This document shows, piece after piece, positions 11,198-22,900 of a stretch of 64,000 bases of DNA; positions within the stretch are counted from its first letter, which is position 1; every line of letters begins with the position of its first letter. The position numbers were made by a program, and so were the translations under genes. Location of the stretch: positions 6,935,001-6,999,000 of the forward strand of contig NC_135549.1 in the NCBI RefSeq assembly GCF_964340395.1, read 5' to 3'. The notes below the pieces were generated by a model that ran no database searches, was not told the origin of the DNA, and was given only the letters and a program-made list of their open reading frames with translations. The stretch is from Glandiceps talaboti (Eukaryota; Hemichordata; Enteropneusta; Spengelidae).

Positions 11198-13514
11198 TAG
11201 CTCCGCTGTCAGCGAAAGCTGAAAGCGTAGCTTTAGGTATAGGTGGGTATTGAGGTATAGAGAGTAGAGTGAATCATAGGTGTCCGTCAAACTTTTATAT
11301 TTTTACTATCTACTCCGGAAGTGACAGTCGGAATTCTTCGATATTTGGTGTGCATGTTCCCTGGGGGGAGGCTATTCAGATTTGTTCATGCCAAGTTGAT
11401 CTGTGCCATTTTCAATTTTTTATGATTTTTTTTCATAAAATGTCATTTTCATCAACTCCTTGAAAACCTCTTATTAGATTGCTTTGATATCTGGCGTGTT
11501 GATGCGCAGGGGGTAGCTTACTCATATTTGTTAATTTCAAGTCAGCACATCCTCATTTTTATTTTTTATGATTTTTTTTTTGTAATTTGAAAAAAAAATG
11601 AATATGTTAATGAGCATAATGACCGACGCCATATTGGAAATCAGTCGACGAGACTTTAAGTAAACTGCCACTTTTCAAAAGACACTATTGACGTCAAACA
11701 AGCAATGTAATATGTGCTATAGTCATAATTCTACGCATTGGGCTCCCAAATGACAAGCGTTTGTTCGAAACAGGGTTGTAAACTTCAAATCCAATTCTGC
11801 ACCTTTCTACATAATCAGCCAGTCCGCAACATCCTCATTTGCATACTCTATCCTGATTCGACCAGAAGCTGAAGGTGACCTCATTTGACCGAGCGATTTT
11901 CCACAGCAAGTATCTTGAGTATCAACACAGGACGTTCTTGGTACTCACTAAAATCACACTTCAGACCCACTATAAAAGTGTGATGTTTTCAGATAACATG
12001 TAACTTGTGGTTAATTCTATATTGTCGTGCAATTTGGAATGACAGTGAACCAGAATTCAGACAACTTGCGTAAGGAAGGGCATGCCAGGCATGCGGTTGA
12101 AGTTATGGCCGACAGTTCACATGTAAAGTTAAACGACATGAACGTGTCTTGCCTTTCCAAAATGCAAATATTTGGCAAGTAAAAATAATTAAAATAATTA
12201 CAACTTTAATTTGGCTTCAGACTTTGTATTATGTTTTGCGTATCTTTCCCCGTTTTACATGTAAATCCGAAAAGGTTCTCTCTCATCATGTCATCAGTGT
12301 CAGTGATCATACCGCGCGGGGCTGCTTTGAGTACGAGCGAAGTGAGGCATGTTGAGGTATTTTGTTGAGAATTATAAATATTGCGAAATGTCAAGTACAA
12401 GGTTTAAATACAATGGAATGATGAAAAAAATGGCAGAGTCTGCTGACAGGCGCCGGTCACAAGAAACACTGTGAATTAAAATATCAGACGATGTATGTAT
12501 TAATCGCCGACAATCCACCCGTATGCACGAGGGACTAACCTGGAAGCAAGTCGTTGTCAGCCATACGTTACAGTGGTAACATCGTCCGAGAAATCGCTGC
12601 GTTCAGAGTGTCATTATTCACAGAATTGTTGTTTTCGAGTGAAAACCCGTCTTGAATTGTATAACTCTAACAAATGAAGACATGTCAAGTTATATTTTGA
12701 AAGTTGTATCGCTAGTTTGACACGATTTTCTCACGTACTATAGTACTATCGAGGCTTACTTGGAAGTAGTAGGACCTTACTCCAGTTCATCGGGAAGTTT
12801 AGCCAGTCCGATAATTCTTTCTGGTTTAGTTTACAACACTTTTGATCACGCAGATTTTTGTTGTTGTGATGAAAAGAAATAAAAAAAAAGATCATTTCAA
12901 CCATTTCGTTGTGTTTTCTTTGTGAAAGGTAACCGAACATGAACGAGTGTTACCACTGTAACGTACGGCTGAGAATGACTCTCTTCCGGGTACTTGAGAT
13001 TGTCGCCGTACGGAAACTAAGATGGCGATTAATACATTTCTTCCCTATATATATCTACCACAACTAGTACAAGTTGAATGTTGTTGACTTTGTAAATTTG
13101 TTAGAAAATTGAAATTCAAATTGCCTCAAAATTATTTTAGATCCCTAGTTTATTTCATTCATCATTAAAATTTTCCAGGGTTACAGCTGTAAGACACTGG
13201 AATTATTTATAGCCAACCTCAAAATCCTCTTTTTTTCTTTTTCTTGTGTGCATTTCCCAGTCATTTTTTTCTGAGATTTTGTGCAATTTTTCATAACAGT
13301 AGATTTTTGTCATAAAATGGTGACTATGGTATAAAAGTACAATACATTACCAACTTTTGTGTAAAATGTGTTTTATAGTGAGACATCATATGAAACCACT
13401 AACCACTTTATTGCATCGCTAAAACAAAACTGCATAGTGAAGAGCTGAAGACCTGAACCACTTCTACATGTCACCAAAATAAAAAATTAAATTAAAAAAA
13501 ACCCAGCGGAGCTA
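11198..13514. mobile_element. 2.3 kb non-autonomous element with 11 bp terminal inverted repeats
   Basis: TAGCTCCGCTG at 11198-11208 is matched by its exact complement CAGCGGAGCTA at 13504-13514. A sub-terminal hairpin (AGCGAAAGCT / AGCGTAGCTTT) follows the left end. Two diverged direct repeats beginning CTTCGATATTTGG (about 11336) and CTTTGATATCTGG (about 11482) lie just inside. No frame longer than about 70 codons and no transposase or reverse-transcriptase motif is seen. The element starts 118 bp after the LIN37 stop, and an A-rich end with AATAAA near 13480 lies inside it. The element boundaries are inferred from the inverted repeats; no clear target-site duplication beyond a possible TA. 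Confidence 0.65.
12495..13037. repeat. Inverted-repeat block with ~87 bp arms nested in the 2.3 kb element
   Basis: The arm 12495-12581 (outer ATGTATTAATCGCC, inner TACGTTACAGTGGTAACA) is repeated inverted at 12949-13037 (inner TGTTACCACTGTAACGTA, outer GGCGATTAATACAT). The 18 bp inner and 14 bp outer blocks are exact; the middle is diverged. The spacer is about 367 bp and A/T-rich. It may be a separate MITE inserted into the larger element or its internal foldback. Confidence 0.75.
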
Positions 13515-14300
13515 TTCTGACCGATAGGTCGCTTGTCCTTTAATACACTGTTTTCTGGTTCATAACACTGTTCTACAGTAGAATCACCACAAAGCATTTG
13601 GTATAGTCAGTATGCCCTCATAGTCCAAAAGGAGAGAATTTCAAGTGCTAGGAAGTATGGTGGCTTTGAGGTCACAGTGTATTGACTATATTTCATGTGA
13701 GTAACTTGTGCCTGTGTTCCTAAGCTTTTAGAAGAGTTTCTGACAAAAACTGATGTTGGATCATATTTTCTTTTCTCCACTATTGGCACTAGTATTCAGA
13801 AACATCAACAAAATCATGTGATGTACCTTACCAGCTTGTTTTGTTGCCAATTTTTATTCCATGAGTATTGACTTCTTTTTGGAGTTGTAGATATTTACCA
13901 TGTAATCATGTTGTCAAGTCTGTTTTTATGAATTATAATAGTAAACATGTTTATTGTTGGCTTTAGAGAAATACTAAAAAATAATCATCAAATATTAAAC
14001 CATTGTTTTTGTCAACAATTGTTATGGTATTACAGAGTTTAAAAAAAGAAGATAATGTTATCTTTATGATTGTAGGAGAAATAGCTTGTTATTTCCTCTG
14101 TTAGTGAATTCAAGACGTAATGATATATTTGATGTTGAAACTTTTTTATCAGTTGTTTCTGTATAAGTAAATTATTCTTACCATAGGCCATATTATGTAC
14201 TAGGTGTATTCTCAGTAAAGTCACAATCAGTTGATAACTACTTGTACTACACTGCTATGACGTTGATGTGTGTGTCGTGTATTTGATGCAGGAAGATAAA

Positions 14301-14488
14301 TTATTACATATGTACTAGAGGTTATTTACACTGGTCCATGCACATACTAGTGGTATTTATTTTCATTGCATACCTGCATGCAAACGATATGCAAATGAGG
14401 GCACGATTGTTGGTTCTACATGAAAGCATGTGATCATATAGTGTCATTATTACGGATATGTGTTGTTTCAGATAAACATATGTAATAA
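14301..14488. mobile_element. 188 bp MITE with 13 bp perfect terminal inverted repeats
   Basis: TTATTACATATGT at 14301-14313 is exactly complemented by ACATATGTAATAA at 14476-14488. The interior is non-coding. A diverged relative of the left half occurs at 10660-10800. Confidence 0.7.
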
Positions 14489-17400
14489 TAACAGAACCCC
14501 ATGCCACATGAATACCAGTGTGGGTAATCAGGGTATTTGCACCCATGCTTGCAGTGTTTTCTGCTATTTTCTCTACACTCGTGAAAGTACTACCGCAGAG
14601 AACACTGTAAGCACTTGTGCATTTACCCTAAGTATGCCACACTTGCACTCGCACACATGAACATTACCTTCAGTGAGAGACCAAGTTGTTTTGTATAAGT
14701 TTATTTATTGGAAAAAGTGAAACATTAATTATGGTTACAACACAAATACCAACACATACAAAACACCAAAACTGTGTCTTTAAACAATGAATAAACCAAG
14801 TGAAGGCTGAATTGAAGTCAAGGTGGCAGTTCCTGGTGTATTATGGTACAATACAAATCTAATTAAGAACAGATGCAGAGGTTAGTCTCTAACATGACAA
14901 AGTGGAAATCCTAACTGAATTACTATACAGGTGTGATGAAATACAGTTGAAAGGTGGGAAGATTAGTTTCTACTATATTGGCCTCTGTAGCAGGTTGGTT
15001 CTAACAAGTGTACTTTCAATGCAGCCATCTACAGAGGCTACCGATCTAGCTTTGGATGTGCAGCTTATGAGAGCATTTCCAAATGAAATCACCAAATGTG
15101 TTACTCTTCTAATAGAAGTAAGAATTCATGACATACTTTGAAGTGGTTAAATTGTATGGAATTCACATTGTCACAGTAACATGTGGTTTAAGTGTAACCA
15201 ATACATTCTGTTTTCATTTCATGTCCACTGAATTTAGAAAATACATAGAAGTTTTACTTTACAGCATAAAGACGTTTTTATTCAATGGAAAAGCACATCG
15301 GTAGAACTATAGGAAATAAATTCTACTCAAATATGGAATATTTGATCATAGCATTATATTATGATGATTACGAAGTCAATGATAGAGGTTCTTCCCTAGG
15401 ATTATTGCAATATAGGCCCCATTTATTATGAATTTTTTTTGCTCTGTCTTCTGAGTAGAAAACACAGAGAAATGAAATATGACATTACAGACAACTTAGT
15501 GGTGAAACAAGACATGCATACATTACTATTATCATGCATAAAATCATTTAGTAAAGTCATTATGAGCAAAAATTGAATGTCGAAGTGTCGAATATTGAAA
15601 TAGAATGAGTAATAAAACTATGTTAAAATTCACCAATTGAAATATAGAATAATAAAAGCTATATTAAAATTTACCAAGTTTTACAAAGAACACAAAGTCA
15701 CTATGAATACATATATTTGGGATACTTATGTAAAGCCCCAGTGGCTGTACCTACAAGATATTCCTACATATAAAAGTTCAACCAAAATTTAACTGGTCAA
15801 AAGTTCAAACCTTCAAATGTGTTTGACTAGTCAATAAGTCACCTATGTTGGTTGTATCTTTATGTACTATTGTCCATAATTGAACTTGACTTCCGGATGT
15901 TGGTATATGGCTTAATAGCAGGCAGGGTTTTGTCACTGCACAATACAGGAATACTCAAAAAGATATGCCAAGAAGTTACTCTTATTGTGGCTTTAAGAAT
16001 TAACTGCGTTTTTCAAATCCTATCACTCAGATGTTACCAATGTTGCATTCATTCATTCATTCATTCATTCAACTGTACCAGTACACGTACTTTACTTACT
16101 TCAGTAAGACTCAAGATTTTGGTCCTTAACTCAGAATTGGCAAATATACTTTAAAATGTAAAATATGGTCTCAAATAATACACAGTGACACCACTACTAA
16201 CATTTGACTCAGAACAAAAGATACATAAACTATTACATATAGAACATTAAAAAGTAGACATCAATTTTAAAAGATTTGTTAACATCTAAGTTTTACTCCA
16301 ACACTTGCGAACATAACTTTGCAAAAATGTAGTCGTCAGTACAAAGAGTTTGAATGCAATAAAACCACTGAAACTTGTCAAGCAAGTGTTGTGAATGTAC
16401 TGAAAATGATACCTGTATGTATACAAGTATCCTGTCCTTGTTTGATGACTAGTTGCCATGGTAATGGACCAATGGCCAGATCAATTTGAATTTGGCACTA
16501 CAGGTCAGGTACAAGATGTTATTGCTACAGATTGTTCATGCATGTACATGCTTTATGATACATACTCTTTCACAATGTATACTGCTGTCATATTGCTGCA
16601 AAAATACTAGTAGTACCTTGTACCATAATATTCTCATAGATTTGGAATTCGTATTTCCCATGACCAAGTCTTACAGAACAAGGCCCAGTTACACAAAATA
16701 ACTCTTTGCTGACACACAGCACAGATTCGTATAAAATTCAAAGTACCATTTTCCATCTGCAAAATGGCTATAAAGTTGTACTATATGATTGCCATGGCAA
16801 CAATGATCTCTTAGATGAAAATCAAAAAATATTCCTTGGTTATGTATTACTAAAAGTAGTAGATTGCACATTTTATAAAAAAAATTTTACAAGACTAAAA
16901 AGTGATAAGACATGAAGATAGAATCTAGGTATATTTAATATAAAGAATTTCAGAGGTATTAATTTTAGATATGTGCTACTAGAATTGTTTGAGACATTGT
17001 AATACAATACTTAGATCGTTAGACAAAATTTACAACGTAAACTTAGGATGTTCATTTTCAAATTTTACCATCTCACACAGGACCAGACAAACCTTGCCTG
17101 AAACATTTGTCACAAACAACAATGAATCTTTCACTCTAAGACAAGCCTTGGTCTGCAAAAAATATTTTCACCAGACTTTTCTTATCTTCACAGATTAGTG
17201 CCATGAGAAAGGCTTGAACTTGTGGGATGAATATTATCCATTTTTAAGCCAATGAAATTCATAAATACATGTAGTGTCGTTATCTTATGGAGTCAGTCAA
17301 TTTGAGATTGATAGATATAGATTTAGATTAATTTTTATTCCCCAACTAGAATGCAGACACAATTTTTCCCAACATGAGTAACTTTATGAATAAACCTCCA

Positions 17401-18580
17401 AGAAATTGTTTGACTCTGTGGACAGAAATTAACCTTGTCCAGACAAGAGCTGTGCAAGTATCATAGCTGTTGCAAATAACAGCTGATTTGCAGACAGGAA
17501 GATTAAACAAATTTTAATACTACACACTAGTATTAATGTGTGTCAAATGAAAGTTGGGGTTAGGCAAGAAGTTTGGCTATATTTTTGAAGAGCAGTAGGC
17601 CAACAATATGTCAACTTGTTCATCATAGAATATCAAACACTAGTCGGCAGTTAAGTGGCAGTTGGCAAAAGTTATAATTTCTCGTCTATACTTCACTGAT
17701 TTTTTTAAAAAGTTAATAAATTACAAATACTACTACGATAAGTTTTAAGAAAGTTGATACTAACAAAACTACATATAAGTTATGCAAGATAAAGTGTATC
17801 TAAATACTTGAAGTTTGGCATTAAAAAACCTACTGAAATGGTGGCAGTTTTGTAGAGAATACACATTTCATTCAGTATGAAATAAGTAACACTATTACAT
17901 AAAGTTTCATAAAAGCTGTTTTGTTTTCCTGAGAAGTGTACAGTTTCATACAACCTGTACAAAATTGGGTAATTTTAACCCTTTGACAATTTATAACAAG
18001 CTTTGACGTTTAATCATACAAACTGTTACGGGACACAGTTGAACAGTAATAAAATTTGATGAAAAAATTTGACTTTTTTTCATTTTTTTTATCAACATAC
18101 AAAATTATTGAAAAAGTAGACATTTGGTGTTTACAAAACAATTTTGATAAAATATAGAATTTTCTGTATTAAAAAACATGATATTTCAACTGACCTCACC
18201 GGGTCATAACTGGGGAGGGTATAAAGTTATAATTTTTGGAGGAAAATCTTAGAACATCTATCTTTGCATAGATAATCAAAAAGGTTAAAATGGAAGAGCT
18301 TTAATGTTGACGGAAGCTCAAAGTAATATTCTTTAACATATTATTGCTGAAAATGTCATGAAAAATTGACTTGGATAGAAAATGCTTGATGGGATGAATC
18401 CCTTTCAGTTTTGTTTAGGATGGTCCCAGTGTGTTTGTTTGTTTATTTGACGTGAAATGTCAAACTCCAGGGACAAACTTGACAACATTATATGACCATA
18501 CATATGTATTAGAAGGCATCTGAATTTTGGTAAAAAATTGAATAATATAAGGTAAAATGTTTTGTACACATATAATAACC
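14489..18580. other. Gene-free AT-rich intergenic stretch
   Basis: No exon-like frame with flanking splice sites and no recognisable protein was found on either strand. Minor structures are a two-copy tandem duplication at about 15595-15679 (shared TTAAAATT(C/T)ACCAA) and a short ATTC microsatellite at about 16047-16070. It lies between the 3' ends of the LIN37 (plus) and EFCC1-like (minus) genes. Confidence 0.7.
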
Positions 18581-18586
18581 TTTATT
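18581..18586 (-). terminator. Candidate poly(A) signal for EFCC1-like gene
   Basis: TTTATT on the plus strand reads AATAAA on the minus strand, about 40 bp beyond the far end of the 43 bp satellite. If used, the whole array would be inside the 3' UTR. This is positional inference only. Confidence 0.35.
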
Positions 18587-18623
18587 TACCAGTCTATCTT
18601 GTAGTTCAAGGAAGATGCATGAA

Positions 18624-19989
18624 GACAAAGTCTGCCATCATTAGACAGTCTCTCCGTAGGCAAAATATGTGACAATTTACAGACAGTCTCTCTGAAGGCA
18701 AAGTCTGCAACCACTAAGTTAACAGACAGTCTCCCTACAGGCAAAGTCTGCAACCACTAAGTTAACAGACAGTCTCCCTATAGGCAAAGTCTGCAACCAC
18801 TAAGTTAACAGACAGTCTCTCTATAGGCAAAGTCTACAACCACTAAGTTAACACACAGTCTCCCCATAAGCAAAGTCTGCAGTCACTAAGTTAACAGACA
18901 GTCTCCCTATAGGCAAAGTCTGCAGTCACTAAGTTAACAGACAGTCTCCCTACAGGCAAAGTCTGCAACCACTAAGTTAACAGACAGTCTCCCTATAGGC
19001 AAAGTCCGCAACCACTAAGTTAACAGACAGTCTCCCTACAGGCAAAGTCTGCAACCACTAAGTTAACAGACAGTCTCCCCATAAGCAAAGTCTGCAGTCA
19101 CTAAGTTAACACACAGTCTCCCCATAAGCAAAGTCTACAACCACTAAGTTAACAGACAGTCTCCCTATAGGCAAAGTCTGCAGCCACTAAGTTAACAGAC
19201 AGTCTCTCTATAGGCAAAGTCTGCAACCACTAAATTAACAGACAGTCTCCCCATAAGCAAAGTCTGCAGTCACTAAGTTAACACACAGTCTACCTATGGG
19301 CAAAGTCTGCAGTCACTAAGTTCACAGACAGTCTCTCTATAGGCAAAGTCTACAACCACTAAGTTAACAGACAGTCTACCTACAGGCAAAGTCTGCAACC
19401 ACTAAGTTAACACACAGTCTTCCTATAGGCAAAGTCTGCAACCACTAAGTTACATGTAACAGACAGTCTCCCTATAGGCAAAGTCTGCAACCACTAAGTT
19501 AACAGACAGTCTCTCTATAGGCAAAGTCTACAACCACTAAGTTAACAGACAGTCTCCCTATAGGCAAAGTCTGCAGCCACTAAGTTAACAGACAGTCTCC
19601 CCATAAGCAAAGTCTGCAGTCACTAAGTTAACACACAGTCTCCCCATAAGCAAAGTCTACAACCACTAAGTTAACAGACAGTCTCTCTATAGGCAAAGTC
19701 TACAACTACTAAGTTAACAGACAGTCTACCTACAGGCAAAGTCTACAACTACTAAGTTAACAGACAGTCTACCTATAGGCAAAGTCTGCAGCCACTAAGT
19801 TAACAGACAGTCTCTCTATAGGCAAAGTCTACAACCACTAAGTTAACAGACAGTCTCCCTACAGGCAAAGTCTGCAACTACTAAGTGAACACACAGTCTC
19901 CCTATAGGCAAAGTCTGCAGCCACTAAGTTAACAGACAGTCTCTCTATAGGCAAAGTCTACAACCACTAAGTTAACAGACAGTCTCCCT
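18624..19989. repeat. 43 bp satellite array, about 31 copies
   Basis: The unit on the plus strand contains AACAGACAGTCTCCCTATAG then GCAAAGTCTGCAACCACTAA and GTT, 43 bp in all. Copies are head-to-tail with no spacer. Recurrent variants (CCCCATAAGC with GCAGTCAC; CTCTATAGGC with TACAACC; ACACACAGTCT) are arranged in blocks: the pair near 19078 reappears near 19597, about a dozen units later, suggesting block duplication within the array. One unit near 19455 has a 6 bp insertion. Units at the left edge (18624-18700) are the most decayed. The right edge breaks off inside the coding exon of the EFCC1-like gene. Confidence 0.97.
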
Positions 19990-22900
19990 GTCAATGCCAT
20001 ATGTAACTTCTTCATTTCCTTCTTCTTCCTCCTCTTCTTCTTCTTCTTGATTTTCTGTGCAAGGTTCCATTCGACTCTTGGCTAATGCTTGCCTTGCTGC
20101 AAAGGCTTGCTGTAGGATATCACAGTGGACCAGCTGTTTATGTAAACAGTTGATGAAATTACGAACATCATGTTCTGAAAATAAAATAATCAGACATGAC
20201 AAATTTCAATACTAGTAATAGTTTAATGCATTGTGAAAAGGAAAACCTCAACAAACATGGTTTATGCAATGTGTAGTACCACAGTTGTGGGTCAATAGAC
20301 TTTTAGATACATCAACAATACATCACAAAGTGGTATGCTTGATAACTAGGACCTGCTACATATAGCATTTGTCTGAATTTATAATAGACAGGTGAAAGTA
20401 CATGTATTTATTTTGACGAGGTGAGCTGAGCTAAAATATAATAGGTTACTAAAATATCTTATTCTATAAAATGACATCACTTTTAATAACAGAACTTGTC
20501 TTTTTTTAACATACCTGGATCTATATCCCTGTCATCAGAGTGACAAATGTCAATGGTGTCCATCACAATTTTTCCCAGTGAGCGACGGGACATTTTCTGA
20601 AATAATGAGATATGAAAACTTAAATGTCTAGCTTCATAACTACGTCAATCAATTTATGGAATATGTAACAACAGCTAATATAGCAAAACTCAAACATTAC
20701 AGTCTTTAATTTTCAACATTCACATAGCACAAAATGGCCACAGCTGTAATAATTGCATTTATTTTCAGATCATGCTCATATATGGGCATATAAACATGTA
20801 CAACACAAACAAAAACAAAAGTAAACAGAAGACACCAATATAAACATTTTGTGACTGAAATTAAACATGGCTTCAGTTTTGTTGTGTAAAATATCTGTTG
20901 TTGCATGTTGTGGTAACGCCTTTTGTGGAACTCTCTGGATTCATCTATTCGCAATGCACCTTCTCTGTCTTCTTTCAATGTACAAGTTAAAACGCACCTC
21001 TTTTGAAAAGCATATTTCTCCAGCATGGCTCAATGAAAGTATTTTGTTCATGGTTGACACAATGTTTTTATAGTTTATTTTTTTATTCTCCAATTATTTA
21101 ATGCATATTTTTATCATGTGAAGCGCATTGAGATTTTTATGCGATTATGTAATGCGCTATATAAGAAATAAATATTATTATTATTATTATTTATTATTAT
21201 TTTTGCTTTCAAAAAATGTGTACGGACATTGAATATGTCGTTATGTCATCCATTCTACATCACCTAGCTGTGATAGCTTACTGATAATTCTATGAATGTG
21301 ACTGAAACTTGGAAAAAATAATAAGGTAAAATTGGCACTCACCAACATCCTAAGTTCTCTGAGTAGAGCTATAATTTCTGCCAAGGTTTCTTCTATCAAT
21401 GACAACCTGACTCTTTCTGTTTCCAGTGTCTGTAGTTCATACTGTAAAGTTTCACAGTCTTGTATTCTCATTTGGATTTCTTGACACATATCAGCTTTAT
21501 TCTGGAAGTTAGAGGTTTAGTAATCACTTGAGTTATGATGGTCCATGGCAACAAATCATTGATAAACATGTAAGTTGGAGGGGGTAACAAAAAATCAGTT
21601 CTGCATAAATTGATAAATCACCCTCTTCACTTTAAATTATGAGTACACATTGCTATGTGTGATGTTATGAACTTGTGTGTCATGTAGATTGTCAGCTTAT
21701 TGTAAGATCTTATTTTAGACATCCTTCAACAACAGATTTGTGTTGGGTGCTATGTCTTCAAACACCAGAAGACTTGTTACAGTAGATTTCTAGGACAGCA
21801 TGGATTCCAGGTCTTATTTTAGACACCAATTTGTGGTGGGTGCTATGCCTTCAAACACAGAAGACTTGTTACAGTAGATCTCTAGGACAGCATGGATTCC
21901 AGTTTACAACAACGTGTATGAAACTTAACTGTCTGTAATTTTTTAATACGCTTAGCTCTTCAAGGAAAATCACAAGCATTTTCACATCTGAATTGTCACT
22001 AAATCTTATTTCAAGGACTGATGTACAATGACTTGTGCTAAACTCTATACTGTATACTTGGTAAGAAAACATTGTGTCTTTACTATCTGTATATACTTGA
22101 CAGCAAGGCAAGTCAGATAATCCTTAAACTCATTTAGTAATTATTGTTGTAAACCACCACCCACTTAACGTAAGTTGTAAAGACAGAAAAGTTACTGACA
22201 AGGTTGAATGTGTAATCTGATTTACTTTTAAGCTGATTTACCTCCTCCATCTCTTCTTCAATTGCTTGTCTTGCCTCCTCAGACTTCTGTAACTCTTTCT
22301 TTAATCTATCGTTTTGAAGTTTGAGTTTTTCAATGGTCACATCAACATCTGTGGTCTGAAAACTGCCGTCCTTCTGTTCCTGCCACTGGTGTTCTTCATC
22401 TGATGCTACACAATTATCAGTAAACAGAAAGTTGTTTTGTTTTGTTTTAGTTTTGGGTTTTTAAAATAATTTTTGTGCTGGGAATGCTTCCAGCAATTTT
22501 TTTTCTGTTATGCAGACATACAAAACACACACACACACACACACACACATGCTACAGAGATCCATTCTGGTAGTAAACAGAAAGTTTACAAATTACACTT
22601 TTGTCAAGGGAGATCGCTTGTTCTAAAATATAAAACATTCTTATTAAAGGGGCACAAGCTGAGATATCTTTTGGGGATTTAATTTTTGCTGTAGATAAAA
22701 TGATATATGTTGTATTGTAACTGATGGCTAGTTAACTATGATTTGTTATTAGAAGAACTCAAACCTGATATATTGTATTAACAAATTACAGAAACAATTT
22801 GATGACACATCTTTATTCATCCAAATAAATTTCGAAGGTATGCATCAATATTAATATAGTTTTATTATAGTTCAGTGGAATTATTTTCACTTGTGTCCAA

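Noticed and set aside
15852-16154. 100-codon plus-strand frame in the intergenic region
   Set aside because: No start context, splice sites or recognisable domain; it crosses an ATTC microsatellite.
18624-19989. CRISPR-like appearance of regularly spaced repeats
   Set aside because: The 43 bp units are head-to-tail with no unique spacers, and the context is a eukaryotic gene.
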